DNA of 64,000 nt. Origin: Enterococcus sp. RIT-PI-f. GTDB lineage: Bacteria; Bacillota; Bacilli; Lactobacillales; Enterococcaceae. Position numbers and translations under genes: made by a program. This document shows, one piece after another, positions 36,638 to 46,321 of this stretch. The DNA lies in contig NZ_LHOX01000005.1 in the NCBI RefSeq assembly GCF_001297065.1, forward strand, positions 108,877 to 172,876. The letters are read 5' to 3'. Positions within the stretch are counted from its first letter, which is position 1, and the number at the start of each line of letters is the position of its first letter. Under the pieces are notes generated by a model. That model did no database searches. It was not told the origin of the DNA and worked only from the letters and a program-made list of their open reading frames with translations.

Positions 36638-36675
36638 GAATCAAATTTTTCATACTTCATTGAAAAATTTGATTC
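36638..36675 (-). terminator. Terminator after the NAD(P)-binding protein gene
   Basis: GAATCAAATTTTTCA and TGAAAAATTTGATTC form a perfect 15-bp AT-rich stem around 8 nt, followed by TTTTCTTTG on the minus strand, 8 bp after the stop at 36683. Confidence 0.78.
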
Positions 36676-36682
36676 TTGTGTT

Positions 36683-37222
36683 TTATTCAGATGATACCTC
36701 TAACAATCCCATGATTTCTGCGATAAATCGTTGACTGATCAAAGAGATCAGTCTATCGTTGCCTACTTGTTCGTCATAAGAAGGAGGATCGATGCATTCA
36801 ACCAATAAATCAGACGCCTTTAACAATTGGACGGACATCTCTATATTTCTTTTCCATGCCTGATTCATCGGCACATGATGAGATGGCTGGCTCATGGCAA
36901 TCTGAACGTATTGAATATCTGGTGTGATCGTGACTAACTGTTGTTTATCTAACAAGGTCATCGCTTCGATGATCCGCAACGTTGCTCTGGGATCTTGAAT
37001 ATCCAGCAAGACGACGCCAACACATTGACGCAAACATTTGACTAAGGGTTGCAGTGCAATCAATTGTCCTTGATACAGTGCTACCTGTTCAAGTTCACTT
37101 GCTGGACCAGTAATTGGCTGGGCATCATACAAGACAAGATCCGTCATACAGATATCTTGCGCCTGCTGCCGAATCTCACGACCTAATCTGCTGGCTGCAC
37201 CTATAATCGCTATCTTACCCAT
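36683..37222 (-). CDS. Short NAD(P)-binding Rossmann-fold protein
   Basis: A 179-residue protein. The N-terminus MGKIAIIGAASRLGREIRQQA is a dinucleotide-binding loop (GAASRLG, close to GxxGxxG), followed by beta-alpha repeats (DLVLYDAQ, VVLLDIQDP). It is shorter than complete NmrA or epimerase proteins and no catalytic YxxxK is seen, so it may be a sensor or a reduced enzyme. It directly follows the merR gene (adjacent stop and start) and is co-transcribed with the aldo/keto reductase. Confidence 0.6.
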   Translation of the reverse strand: MGKIAIIGAASRLGREIRQQAQDICMTDLVLYDAQPITGPASELEQVALYQGQLIALQPLVKCLRQCVGVVLLDIQDPRATLRIIEAMTLLDKQQLVTITPDIQYVQIAMSQPSHHVPMNQAWKRNIEMSVQLLKASDLLVECIDPPSYDEQVGNDRLISLISQRFIAEIMGLLEVSSE

Positions 37223-37639
37223 TTAAGTCCTTTCTGTTTTCGACAGTTTAGTGACTGGCTCTCGTTGGCGCAAGCGCTCTTCTGTTGGCAAAATATGTTC
37301 ATCATAATGTGCCAATTTAAATTCAAGACGTTCGACAGCTTCTGTCATGTCGGTGATTTTTTCTCTTAGAACGGCGATTTGATCCGCTAGTAATTGCTTC
37401 CGTTCAGGAACTGTCTGTCGCCCTTCACTGAACAACGCCAGATAGTGTGTCAATCCGTCAATCGATAAACCAGCATTGCGCATTTGTCTGGTAAATTTGA
37501 TCCACTTTAAATCTTCTTCATCGAAGGTCCGCACACCATTCTTATTACGCTTGACTGGCGGGATCAGGGCTATTTTTTCATAGTAGCGAATGGTGTCTGC
37601 GGATACACCTGTCAATTCACTCACTTGTTTGATATTCAT
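37223..37639 (-). CDS. MerR-family transcriptional regulator
   Basis: A 138-residue regulator with the MerR winged helix (MNIKQVSELTGVSADTIRYYEKIALIPP) and a C-terminal coiled coil (RKQLLADQIAVLREKITDM). It has no conserved cysteine cluster for metals, so it resembles the aldehyde/redox-responsive AdhR group. It lies in an operon with an aldo/keto reductase whose promoter carries a MerR-type dyad, so autoregulation of the operon is expected. Confidence 0.88.
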   Translation of the reverse strand: MNIKQVSELTGVSADTIRYYEKIALIPPVKRNKNGVRTFDEEDLKWIKFTRQMRNAGLSIDGLTHYLALFSEGRQTVPERKQLLADQIAVLREKITDMTEAVERLEFKLAHYDEHILPTEERLRQREPVTKLSKTERT

Positions 37640-37692
37640 TCAAATCCCTCCGGTTCCTTAACATCATTTGAGATCGTCTATCATCCTCTTGA

Positions 37693-38673
37693 TTATACCG
37701 CACCAACCACCGCGTGGGGAAGATAAGGTGCTTCCAAGTACATGATTTCATCCGCTGTCAGTTGCAGTTCCAAAGCAGGCAGTGCATCCAACAAATGGCT
37801 TTCTTTTGTCGCGCCGATGATTGGTGCAGCCACTTGTTCTTTTTGCAAGAGCCATGCCAGGGCAACTTGTGCCCGCTTGACTTGATGTTTCTCTGCCACT
37901 TCTGCGACACGACGGACGATCTCTTTGTCTTGATCCTGCGTATGGTCGTATTTCTCATGGGCTGTTTTGTCTGTCAAGAAGCGCTTCGTTTCAGCATCCC
38001 AATCTCTGGTCAACCGTCCAGCTGCCAGCGGGCTATATGGTGTAACTGCGACCTTTTGATCAGCGCATAGCGGCATCATTTCTCTTTCTTCTTCCCGATA
38101 CAATAAGTTCAAATGATTCTGCATCGAAATGAATTTGGTCCATCCATGCTTGTCAGCCACCGCTTGTGCCTTGGCAAATTGCCATGCATACATTGCAGAA
38201 GCCCCAATATAACGAACTTTGCCCGATTGCACTAGCTCATGTAATGCTTGCATCGTTTCTTCAATAGGTGTGTGATAATCCCAACGATGAATGATATACA
38301 GATCGATATAATCCATTTGCAGCCGTTGCAAACTTTGTTCCACTTCATAGAAAATCGCTTTTCTTGATAAACCGCCACTGTTTGGCGCCTGTTTCATTTT
38401 TGAAAACAATTTAGTCGCTACCACGATTTCATCACGGGGCGCAAAATCATTCAATGCTTTGCCGACGATTTTTTCACTGGCACCATAAGAATAAATATTG
38501 GCAGTATCAAAAAAATTGATGCCTAAGTCAAGGGCTTTCTTGATGACTTTCCGACTCTCCTCTTCTTCTAAAACCCACTCATGAAACCCACTGTTGGGAT
38601 CACCAAACCCCATTGTCCCTAAGCATAAACGTGATACATCCAATCCAGTGTTGCCTAATTTGATATAATCCAT
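37693..38673 (-). CDS. Aldo/keto reductase
   Basis: A 326-residue NADPH-dependent reductase of the AKR superfamily (YakC/AKR13-like). Motifs: YIKLGNTGLDVSRLCLGTMGFG, the catalytic Asp-Tyr in FDTANIYSYGASEKIVGKAL, Lys in VVATKLFSK, His in YIIHRWDYHTPIEETM, and the cofactor-binding PYSPLAAGRLTRDW and APIIGATKESHL. RBS AAAGGAGGG. First gene of the AKR-MerR-NAD(P)-binding operon; probably detoxifies reactive aldehydes (inference from the MerR context). Confidence 0.9.
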   Translation of the reverse strand: MDYIKLGNTGLDVSRLCLGTMGFGDPNSGFHEWVLEEEESRKVIKKALDLGINFFDTANIYSYGASEKIVGKALNDFAPRDEIVVATKLFSKMKQAPNSGGLSRKAIFYEVEQSLQRLQMDYIDLYIIHRWDYHTPIEETMQALHELVQSGKVRYIGASAMYAWQFAKAQAVADKHGWTKFISMQNHLNLLYREEEREMMPLCADQKVAVTPYSPLAAGRLTRDWDAETKRFLTDKTAHEKYDHTQDQDKEIVRRVAEVAEKHQVKRAQVALAWLLQKEQVAAPIIGATKESHLLDALPALELQLTADEIMYLEAPYLPHAVVGAV

Positions 38674-38702
38674 TGATATGACCCTCCTTTAGTGTTAACT
38701 TC

Positions 38703-38733
38703 AGCATACAGCTTGGAGTGGACTCTAAGTCAA
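38703..38733 (-). promoter_or_regulatory. MerR-type promoter with 19-bp spacer and dyad operator
   Basis: TTGACT (38728-38733) and TATGCT (38703-38708) are 19 bp apart on the minus strand. The spacer carries the dyad CTTAGAGT-CC-ACTCCAAG. Overlong spacer plus central dyad is the hallmark of MerR-activated promoters; the merR gene lies in the same operon. Confidence 0.85.
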
Positions 38734-38833
38734 GAGAAAGCGGATTATTTTTTCTAATTGGTTGCTTTTAATCACGATGCTTTTGCTATACTATCATCAG
38801 AAGTGTGCCAAAATTTATTGAAAGGAGGCTATT

Positions 38834-39208
38834 ATGACTTGCCCATTTTGTACCAACCAATCTTCGTTGCTTGAATCTGAGACTTTTTTCGTCATGTTCG
38901 ATCGTTATCCTGTTTCTGAAGGACACTTATTATTGATCCCTAAAGCACATCGTACCGATTATTTTGCATTAAGCATAGAAGAAAAAGATAGTCTCAGCCG
39001 GCTTCTTGAAGAGGCGAAATTGTTGCTGGACGATCTTTATCAACCAAGCGGTTACAATATTGGCTTCAATTGCGGTGCAGCTGCCGGACAAACTATTTTT
39101 CATTGTCACTGCCATCTGATCCCACGTTATGATGGCGACGTCCCTCAACCACGGGGCGGTGTACGCGGGGTCATCCCGGCACATAAAGAATACCCCTTCA
39201 ACGATTGA
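38834..39208 (+). CDS. HIT-family nucleotide-binding hydrolase
   Basis: A 124-residue histidine-triad protein. The triad HCHCHLIPR is complete, preceded by NIGFNCGAAAGQTIFH; the N-terminal CPFCTNQ could be half of a zinc site. Members cleave Ap4A-like dinucleotides or nucleoside phosphoramidates; the substrate here is open. RBS AAAGGAGG stands 5 nt before the ATG. Divergent from the aldo/keto reductase operon. Confidence 0.9.
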   Translation: MTCPFCTNQSSLLESETFFVMFDRYPVSEGHLLLIPKAHRTDYFALSIEEKDSLSRLLEEAKLLLDDLYQPSGYNIGFNCGAAAGQTIFHCHCHLIPRYDGDVPQPRGGVRGVIPAHKEYPFND

Positions 39209-39260
39209 TTCAGGTGGAATTAGCTCATTTGATATCAATGTGGCATGAGTCGAAAAACAA

Positions 39261-39292
39261 AACAGACCAGTATCGACGGATACTGGTCTGTT
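39261..39292. terminator. Bidirectional terminator between the HIT gene and licT
   Basis: AACAGACCAGTATC-GACG-GATACTGGTCTGTT, a perfect 14-bp stem, directly after the licT stop at 39295 and 53 bp after the HIT gene. Confidence 0.9.
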
Positions 39293-39294
39293 GC

Positions 39295-40143
39295 TTACTT
39301 ATCAATGGCTGAATGATTCATCAAGCGATTGATATGCACACCTAAAAAGACAATTTCATTTTCAGGTATCTTTGTTTCGAACTCTTGGTCTAAGAATGCT
39401 TTGACCTTGGTTGCTACATCCATTGCATTGGGATATAAAGCCCACATTTGTCTATATAGCCCTTCGTCTGTTTCATGAGTGAGATCATCCAGAAAGAAGC
39501 GATCTGCAAAAAAGCGCACATGTGTGATAAACCGGCTATAATGGATCGAATTCGTGTTGACATCTTGCTGAATGGCATAGCGCACCAAATTGACAATGGT
39601 ACTGATCAACTTGGCTTTACGCAATCCATCCTTGTTTTCTTCGTTTCCAGATTGCGCATTGATCAAGTGAAAAGCAATGTTGGATGCTTCTTCTGCCGGA
39701 AGTACAATCTGATAGTTTTCTGCCAATAGCGCCATCGCTTTTTCAGCAACTTCAAATTCTGCCGCATAATAATTTTTGATTTCCCAGTACAAGCGATTGG
39801 TCACGCTTAATCCTTTTTGTTGTCGTTCCACTGCAAAATGCAAGTGATCTGATAACGTCAAGTAAATCGTGGAGTTCAGCGTATACGGCAAGTAGCTTTC
39901 CGCAAGTTGAACAATGTCTTTCGTCATTTCGAAATAACGCAATGGAATTTCATCCACCAAAGCAGCAAACTGGCTAGATTTTGTTTCGGTGATTGGCAGA
40001 AAAACCTGATCAATGTCTGAATCATCGATTTTTTCTCCAGCTTTTTTGCCAAAACCGATTCCTTTGCCTAAAGCAATCATCTCTTGCCCCTGATTATCTA
40101 TCAGAACGACACTTGAATTTAAAACTTTTTTGATTTGGATCAT
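39295..40143 (-). CDS. licT: BglG-family transcription antiterminator (LicT-type)
   Basis: RNA-binding antiterminator of 282 residues. The CAT RNA-binding domain (about 1-55) begins MIQIKKVLNSSVVLIDNQG and continues ALGKGIGFGKKAG; PRD1 (about 65-170) and PRD2 (about 172-280) carry the phosphorylatable histidines (FAVERQQKG region; HVRFFADRFF; LGVHINRLM). It should bind the RAT sequence upstream of bglP and prevent termination when the sugar is present. Last gene of bglP-bglA-licT; it is usually first in Bacillus. Confidence 0.93.
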   Translation of the reverse strand: MIQIKKVLNSSVVLIDNQGQEMIALGKGIGFGKKAGEKIDDSDIDQVFLPITETKSSQFAALVDEIPLRYFEMTKDIVQLAESYLPYTLNSTIYLTLSDHLHFAVERQQKGLSVTNRLYWEIKNYYAAEFEVAEKAMALLAENYQIVLPAEEASNIAFHLINAQSGNEENKDGLRKAKLISTIVNLVRYAIQQDVNTNSIHYSRFITHVRFFADRFFLDDLTHETDEGLYRQMWALYPNAMDVATKVKAFLDQEFETKIPENEIVFLGVHINRLMNHSAIDK

Positions 40144-40163
40144 GCCGCTACGCTCCTCACCGA

Positions 40164-41660
<1,497 letters not shown>

Positions 41661-41672
41661 TTACGTTGTTCA

Positions 41673-43499
41673 TCATAGAACTGGTGCAATGGAAAGCACA
41701 CCTTCTTCAGGACTTCCAGTCGAAGGATCAATTGGTTCAATGACAAAATTTTCCTTATTGGTCAACACACAGATGACGGTTGTATCATAGCCTAGATCTT
41801 TAATGGCTTGAAGATCAAAATGAATCAAAGGTTGTCCTTTTTCCACGAAATCACCGGTGCTAACTGCAGCAGAAAAATATTTTCCTTCCAATTGAACCGT
41901 ATCTATCCCAATATGGAATAACAATTCCGCCCCATTGTTTGTTTTTAAGCCAATTGCATGATTCGTTTCAAACAACATCGTGATCTCACCATCTTCTGGC
42001 GCTACCAACTCCCCATGATCAGGAATGATTCCGAATCCTTCCCCGATCATACCACTGGAGAAGACATCATCTTTTACTTCTGCTAATGAAATAACTTGTC
42101 CAGAAACTGGTTTGGCTAATACTTCTGATTTTGTATAGACATTTGCTTCTTGTTCAATGACCTTATCTTTAAATAAGAACAATACGAAAACAAAAGAAGC
42201 AACAAATGATACCCCTAGTGTAACGAAAGCCCAAATTAAATTCATAGGATTTGCTTCGTCAACGAACATCGTGATACTTGCAAGTCCTGGGCCAACTAAT
42301 GCGAAACCTTTAATCGCAAAAATACCCGCAGTTGTACCACCAATCAAACTAGCAGCCATCACACCGTATAACACCCGCTTGTGTAATATCGTGACGCCAT
42401 ATAAAGCTGGTTCTGTGATACCAAAAAGTGCTGAAATACCAGCTGAGATTGCTGTTGAGCGGAGTTTTTGATCTTTGGTTCTGATCGCTACTGCAAAACA
42501 AGCACCTGATTCGGCAATATTGTGCGCCAGTGAAGCCGGCAAGTACAACAGTTCCGCACCAAGTTCACTCATGGATGATACGGCATATGGAATCATCGCT
42601 TTATGCATACCAGTCACCACCATCAAAGGCAATACAGCAGCCAGCAACCCAGTTGCAACCCAACCTAGTTGCTCATATAGCCAGATAATGATCGCAGAAA
42701 AAACGGTCCCGACTTGAAAACCCAATGGGCCTAAGATCAATAAAGCAATCGGCACGGTAATCAGCAAACTCATCATTGGCACAAAGAAAATACGAATCGG
42801 TTTTGGCGAAAACTTCGTAAACCATTTTTCAATCTGCGCATAAAACAAGACCGTCAAAATCGCTGGAAATACTTGTGATGCATAAGCAATATTTTGCAAA
42901 CCAAAGCCCATAAAAGATGCACCGTCAGTCAGCATTGCTGTCATATCTGGTAATATCAAGGCACCAACGGCAGAAACTGCCACCAATTGATTGACCTTCA
43001 ACTTATTCGCCGTAGTCATTGCCACCAATATCGGTAAGAAATACAAAGGGGCCCCACCAATCAAATTCAGCACTTGATAGGTCTGACTTTGATTGTCTAA
43101 AATACCAAGCAATGAAGCCAACAATAACATTGATTTCAATACACCGCCCCCAGCAACTGCTGGAATCAAAGGTTGAAAGATCGAGATGATAAAATCAAGT
43201 AAGATTGCACTCCATGATTGTTTTTTGCCTTTTATTTCATCACTATTATCTAATTGATGACCCAAAATATGCATCACTTCATCATAGACTTCAACAACGT
43301 CATTGCCAATGATCACTTGGCACTGAACATTTTGACGTACGCCGATCACGCCATCAACTTTTTCTAATTGCTCTTTTTCCACCAATCCATCATCTTTCAA
43401 TGTGAAGCGCAACCGAGTTGAGCAATGTTCCAAGTGTGCAATATTTTCTTTCCCGCCAACCAACGCAACGACGGATTTTGCCGTTTCCTTTTTATCCAT
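41673..43499 (-). CDS. bglP: Beta-glucoside PTS transporter subunit IIBCA
   Basis: A 608-residue membrane permease. IIB domain (about 1-85) with active-site Cys in AHLEHCSTRLRF; IIC (about 105-450) with several helices and GITEPALYGV; IIA (about 480-605) with the phospho-His in LFHIGIDTVQLEGKYF. Domain order B-C-A is usual for BglP. RBS AAAAGGAGA. Controlled by a RAT/terminator leader. Confidence 0.95.
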   Translation of the reverse strand: MDKKETAKSVVALVGGKENIAHLEHCSTRLRFTLKDDGLVEKEQLEKVDGVIGVRQNVQCQVIIGNDVVEVYDEVMHILGHQLDNSDEIKGKKQSWSAILLDFIISIFQPLIPAVAGGGVLKSMLLLASLLGILDNQSQTYQVLNLIGGAPLYFLPILVAMTTANKLKVNQLVAVSAVGALILPDMTAMLTDGASFMGFGLQNIAYASQVFPAILTVLFYAQIEKWFTKFSPKPIRIFFVPMMSLLITVPIALLILGPLGFQVGTVFSAIIIWLYEQLGWVATGLLAAVLPLMVVTGMHKAMIPYAVSSMSELGAELLYLPASLAHNIAESGACFAVAIRTKDQKLRSTAISAGISALFGITEPALYGVTILHKRVLYGVMAASLIGGTTAGIFAIKGFALVGPGLASITMFVDEANPMNLIWAFVTLGVSFVASFVFVLFLFKDKVIEQEANVYTKSEVLAKPVSGQVISLAEVKDDVFSSGMIGEGFGIIPDHGELVAPEDGEITMLFETNHAIGLKTNNGAELLFHIGIDTVQLEGKYFSAAVSTGDFVEKGQPLIHFDLQAIKDLGYDTTVICVLTNKENFVIEPIDPSTGSPEEGVLSIAPVL

Positions 43500-43522
43500 G
43501 TTTCATTCTCCTTTTCTTTCAT

Positions 43523-43553
43523 TTTTTTCTTTGTCGGCCCAACAAAGAAAAAA
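43523..43553. repeat. Inverted repeat between the bglP terminator and its RBS
   Basis: TTTTTTTCTTTGT and ACAAAGAAAAAAA face each other around CGGCCCA. It overlaps the T-run of the antiterminated hairpin and can form a second stem in the transcript. Confidence 0.55.
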
Positions 43554-43554
43554 A

Positions 43555-43619
43555 CAGACAGCACCTAATAAAACAATCGAAAAACCCAGCGGTTCTTCTT
43601 GCTTTATAGGTCCTGCCTG
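43555..43619 (-). terminator. LicT-controlled terminator in front of bglP
   Basis: Minus strand CAGGCAG-ACCTA pairs with TAGGT-CTGTCTG (one G-T) around a loop of about 40 nt and is followed by seven T. The 5' arm shares its sequence with the 3' half of the RAT, so the two folds exclude each other. Confidence 0.85.
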
Positions 43620-43637
43620 CATTACCAGTCACATGCC
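43609..43637 (-). promoter_or_regulatory. RAT antiterminator sequence for LicT
   Basis: The 29-nt minus-strand element reads GGCATGTGACTGGTAATGCA followed by GGCAGGACC. It matches the layout of BglG/LicT targets: GG...TGTxACTGxT at the 5' side and GCAGGCA...ACC at the 3' side. Confidence 0.85.
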
Positions 43638-43651
43638 TGTTTATTAAATGC

Positions 43652-43680
43652 ATAATAACACGTATCAATTGAAACCGCAA
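43652..43680 (-). promoter_or_regulatory. Sigma-A promoter of bglP-bglA-licT
   Basis: TTGCGG (43675-43680), 17-bp spacer, TATTAT (43652-43657) on the minus strand, just upstream of the RAT. Confidence 0.65.
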
Positions 43681-43766
43681 TCATATTTTTTTATTTTCTT
43701 TTAGAAACATTCAATATTTGATACATTGGCATGAAGATACAAACTGACTTATGGAAGGTGATTTTA

Positions 43767-44633
43767 ATGAACCCATTGACACACACGTTACACGTTGCCG
43801 TTCCTACTGCTTTTAACAAAAATGAAGGGCTAGACAGCCAAAAGACTATCGCGCATATGCTTCATTTACAAGACCAAGGGATCCGCTCTTTCTTGGTTTG
43901 CGGATCGACTGGTGAACAACATAGCCTATCTTTAGAAGAAAAAAATGATTTGGTCGATGCGCTTGCATCTGAAACGATGTTTGCCCATGATACTGAACTA
44001 CTTTTTGGCGTAGCTGGAATTCGATACCAAGATACGCAAAAACTTGCTGAACATATTGCTCAGATACCAAAGATTGCCGGCATCGTTCTTGGTTTTCCTC
44101 CTTATCTTTGTCCAACCCAGCCAGAAGCGCTTGCTTATGCGAAGGGAGTCATCCATACCGCAAACAAGCCCGTCATCTTGTATAACAATCCCCGTCGCAC
44201 AGGTTTCGACTTGCATGATGACAGTCTGTTTGACTTAGCAAAAGAGCCATTGGTGGTAGGTTTGAAAGAAGCAGGAGATATCCAACGTATCCCGACGATC
44301 AAACCTCATCTCTCCCCTGATTTTCGCTTTTACGCTGGCGGTGAGCAAGGCTTGATCGAAAAGGTTCAACTAGGCTTTGGCGGTTTGTCCTCAATGGCAG
44401 GCAATCTCTGCCCACAGGAGATCATCGATTGCTGGCAAGAACTTGCGGAAAGCAAAACCCTCGATCCTCACACTCCTGCTTGGTTACGCATCACAGCGGC
44501 AGCCGCGGGAGATCCGACCCATATGATCAGTTATTTGCCCTGGCTGAAACAACAATTATCATCTCCTGGATCCGACTTCGGTGTTTGCCGTGCACCATTA
44601 GGGATGACCAGCTCAGAGGGTGTTGATTTATGA
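43767..44633 (+). CDS. DapA/NanA-family class I aldolase (dihydrodipicolinate synthase-like)
   Basis: A 288-residue TIM-barrel lyase. The substrate carboxylate motif is FLVCGSTGEQHSLS, the catalytic Tyr is in VILYNNPRRTGFD and the Schiff-base Lys in VVGLKEAGDIQ. It lacks features that would single out true DapA, and its context (beside a beta-glucoside operon, coupled to an HD hydrolase) suggests a 2-keto-acid sugar aldolase or related lyase rather than lysine synthesis. GGAAGGTGA stands before the ATG at 43767; the ATG at 43731 is less well placed. Confidence 0.8.
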   Translation: MNPLTHTLHVAVPTAFNKNEGLDSQKTIAHMLHLQDQGIRSFLVCGSTGEQHSLSLEEKNDLVDALASETMFAHDTELLFGVAGIRYQDTQKLAEHIAQIPKIAGIVLGFPPYLCPTQPEALAYAKGVIHTANKPVILYNNPRRTGFDLHDDSLFDLAKEPLVVGLKEAGDIQRIPTIKPHLSPDFRFYAGGEQGLIEKVQLGFGGLSSMAGNLCPQEIIDCWQELAESKTLDPHTPAWLRITAAAAGDPTHMISYLPWLKQQLSSPGSDFGVCRAPLGMTSSEGVDL

Positions 44634-45316
44634 TCGATCTAAAATTAAAAACGTACATCGAACAGACGATTATCCCAATCTACCTCAAGTTTGATTCCAG
44701 CCATTCTCCAGCGCACGTGTATCAAGTAATCGAAAACAGCTTCGCTATTGCAGCGGATTTAACTGTCGATTTAGAGATGGTATATACGGTTGCCGCGTAT
44801 CACGATATCGGACTGTGTAACGGGCGAAAAAATCACGAAACAACATCAAAAGGAATCGTGCTGGCAGATGCTTTTTTATGCCGCTATTTTTCTGATAGCC
44901 AATTACAGATGCTTGGCGAAGCGGTGGAAGACCACCGTGCCTCTCTGACAACTGAGCCAAGATCTATCTATGGGAAGATCATCGCTGAAGCAGACCGTGA
45001 TTTAGATTTCAAGCGCATTTTGACCCGCACCCTAACGTATGCAATCAGCGTGAAAAAGCTAGACCATGTGGATGATTTGATGCAAGAAGCCTATCAGTAT
45101 ATCGCCGACAAATATGTCGTAAATCGTCGATTCCAACTTTGGCTACCTTACCAAAAAAACAGCGCAGGTTTAGCGGATATCGCCAAACAGATCTATGATC
45201 CACAAACATTTGAAACGAGTTTCAGGGAAATCTATCAACAACTCAAAAAAAGCAATCCTTTAGATTTGTCCTTAATAGAACAAACTAAAAGATCACTTGA
45301 AATGAATCGCTGGTGA
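44630..45316 (+). CDS. HD-domain phosphohydrolase
   Basis: A 228-residue HD-superfamily protein. Metal ligands are visible in SHSPAHVYQVIENSF (His), VAAYHDIGLCNG (His-Asp), EAVEDHRASL and EADRDLDFKR (Asp). The start codon overlaps the stop of the aldolase gene (ATGA), so the two are translationally coupled and probably act in one pathway, for example as a sugar or nucleotide phosphatase. Substrate unknown. Confidence 0.82.
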   Translation: MIDLKLKTYIEQTIIPIYLKFDSSHSPAHVYQVIENSFAIAADLTVDLEMVYTVAAYHDIGLCNGRKNHETTSKGIVLADAFLCRYFSDSQLQMLGEAVEDHRASLTTEPRSIYGKIIAEADRDLDFKRILTRTLTYAISVKKLDHVDDLMQEAYQYIADKYVVNRRFQLWLPYQKNSAGLADIAKQIYDPQTFETSFREIYQQLKKSNPLDLSLIEQTKRSLEMNRW

Positions 45317-45415
45317 CTTATTGGTACCTTCTGAATCACTGATTGCACCAGAAAGCCCTCTTGATTGGCTGTCTGGTTTCTCTCTATATACAAATGAACA
45401 AAGAATACACACAAA

Positions 45416-45435
45416 AACCAGTCCGCAGACTGGTT
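45416..45435 (-). terminator. Terminator after the ChW-repeat protein gene
   Basis: AACCAGTC-CGCA-GACTGGTT, a perfect 8-bp stem; TTTTTGTGTG follows on the minus strand. Confidence 0.8.
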
Positions 45436-45438
45436 GAA

Positions 45439-46137
45439 TTATTTTGCTGGTCGATAACCGGCTTTGACAGCTTCTGCTTCGGTTTTAAAATATTTGACCG
45501 GTTTGGTGGTCTGCTTATAATATTGACCGCCCGGTAAATGAAAAATTTTGGCAGAGGAACCTTTAATGGTGCCATTTCCTTTGGCATCAACATACTTTTT
45601 GGTCCCATTATGAAATGGATTGGTCGTACTCCCGGGTGCCTTGCTGCCTTTTTTGACTAGCTTCACTTGAATGGCTTCAATTTGAAAATTTAAGCCAGAA
45701 CTACCAGCCTGTGCGCCATTTTTGGTCCACCCTAGCCAGCCATATTGTGGAATATTGACGCGATAGTATACATCATATTTTTTGGCTAGATCTCCAGTTA
45801 ACCGTATCTGGATGGCTTCCATACGCAAGTTTTTGCCAGTCGTCCCCGCGACTGTCCCATTTGCCCGATAGGTTTTGTCCCAGCCTTGCTTTTGAACATA
45901 GGCTTTGTATTCAATTTTGCCGCTGACTGTTGTATTGCTGATCCTCAACTTAATTGCTTCTAGGCGCTTATTTTGACTAGTTGTACCTGAAGTTGTTCCA
46001 TTTGATTTCCAACTTTGCCACCCCGTTTTTTGCAAAGAACTTTGGTAATCTACTGTAGGATTTGAAGCAGCTTGACCAGTGATCGGTGTAACGAAGAAAA
46101 CAAACAACATTGAGAGAACCAACCATGATTTTTTCAT
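45439..46137 (-). CDS. Secreted protein with three ChW repeats and a C-terminal Ada-like/sunset motif
   Basis: A 232-residue exported protein. A signal peptide (MKKSWLVLSMLFVFFVTPITGQA) is followed by three clostridial hydrophobic-W repeats, each with GW...NG...G(T/S)...(L/I)EAI(K/Q)(L/V)(R/K): about 38-67, 84-113 and 131-160. A linker leads to a C-terminal block (GTIKGSSAKIFHLPGGQYY, then FKTEAEAVKAGYRPAK), a motif found at the ends of secreted nucleases and surface proteins of lactic acid bacteria. No catalytic domain is visible. ChW repeats are thought to mediate surface or glycan contact. Confidence 0.8.
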   Translation of the reverse strand: MKKSWLVLSMLFVFFVTPITGQAASNPTVDYQSSLQKTGWQSWKSNGTTSGTTSQNKRLEAIKLRISNTTVSGKIEYKAYVQKQGWDKTYRANGTVAGTTGKNLRMEAIQIRLTGDLAKKYDVYYRVNIPQYGWLGWTKNGAQAGSSGLNFQIEAIQVKLVKKGSKAPGSTTNPFHNGTKKYVDAKGNGTIKGSSAKIFHLPGGQYYKQTTKPVKYFKTEAEAVKAGYRPAK

Positions 46138-46255
46138 TTAAACCCCTCCTTTTTTTAAATTTATTATCTCAGCTTCATAGCAAAAAAACAATCTATATTT
46201 AATGAATGACACAAATAAATCGGTCGCCGTCTTTTTGATTTTTCAAGCAAATTAT

Positions 46256-46284
46256 TTCTCATAGATTGGCGGACATGCTATGGT
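46256..46284 (+). promoter_or_regulatory. Probable promoter of the ABC-crtNM-tetR operon
   Basis: TTCTCA (46256-46261), 17-bp spacer, TATGGT (46279-46284), directly upstream of a palindrome. The -35 matches only four of six positions, as expected for a regulated promoter. Confidence 0.5.
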
Positions 46285-46285
46285 G

Positions 46286-46305
46286 ATTTTATCACTTGAT
46301 AAAAT
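46286..46305. promoter_or_regulatory. Palindromic operator before the carotenoid operon
   Basis: ATTTTATC-ACTT-GATAAAAT, perfect 8-bp arms, lies between the -10 box and the RBS of the first gene. The operon ends with a tetR gene, so this is the likely TetR binding site (inference). Confidence 0.6.
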
Positions 46306-46321
46306 TTTAGGAGGAATGTGT

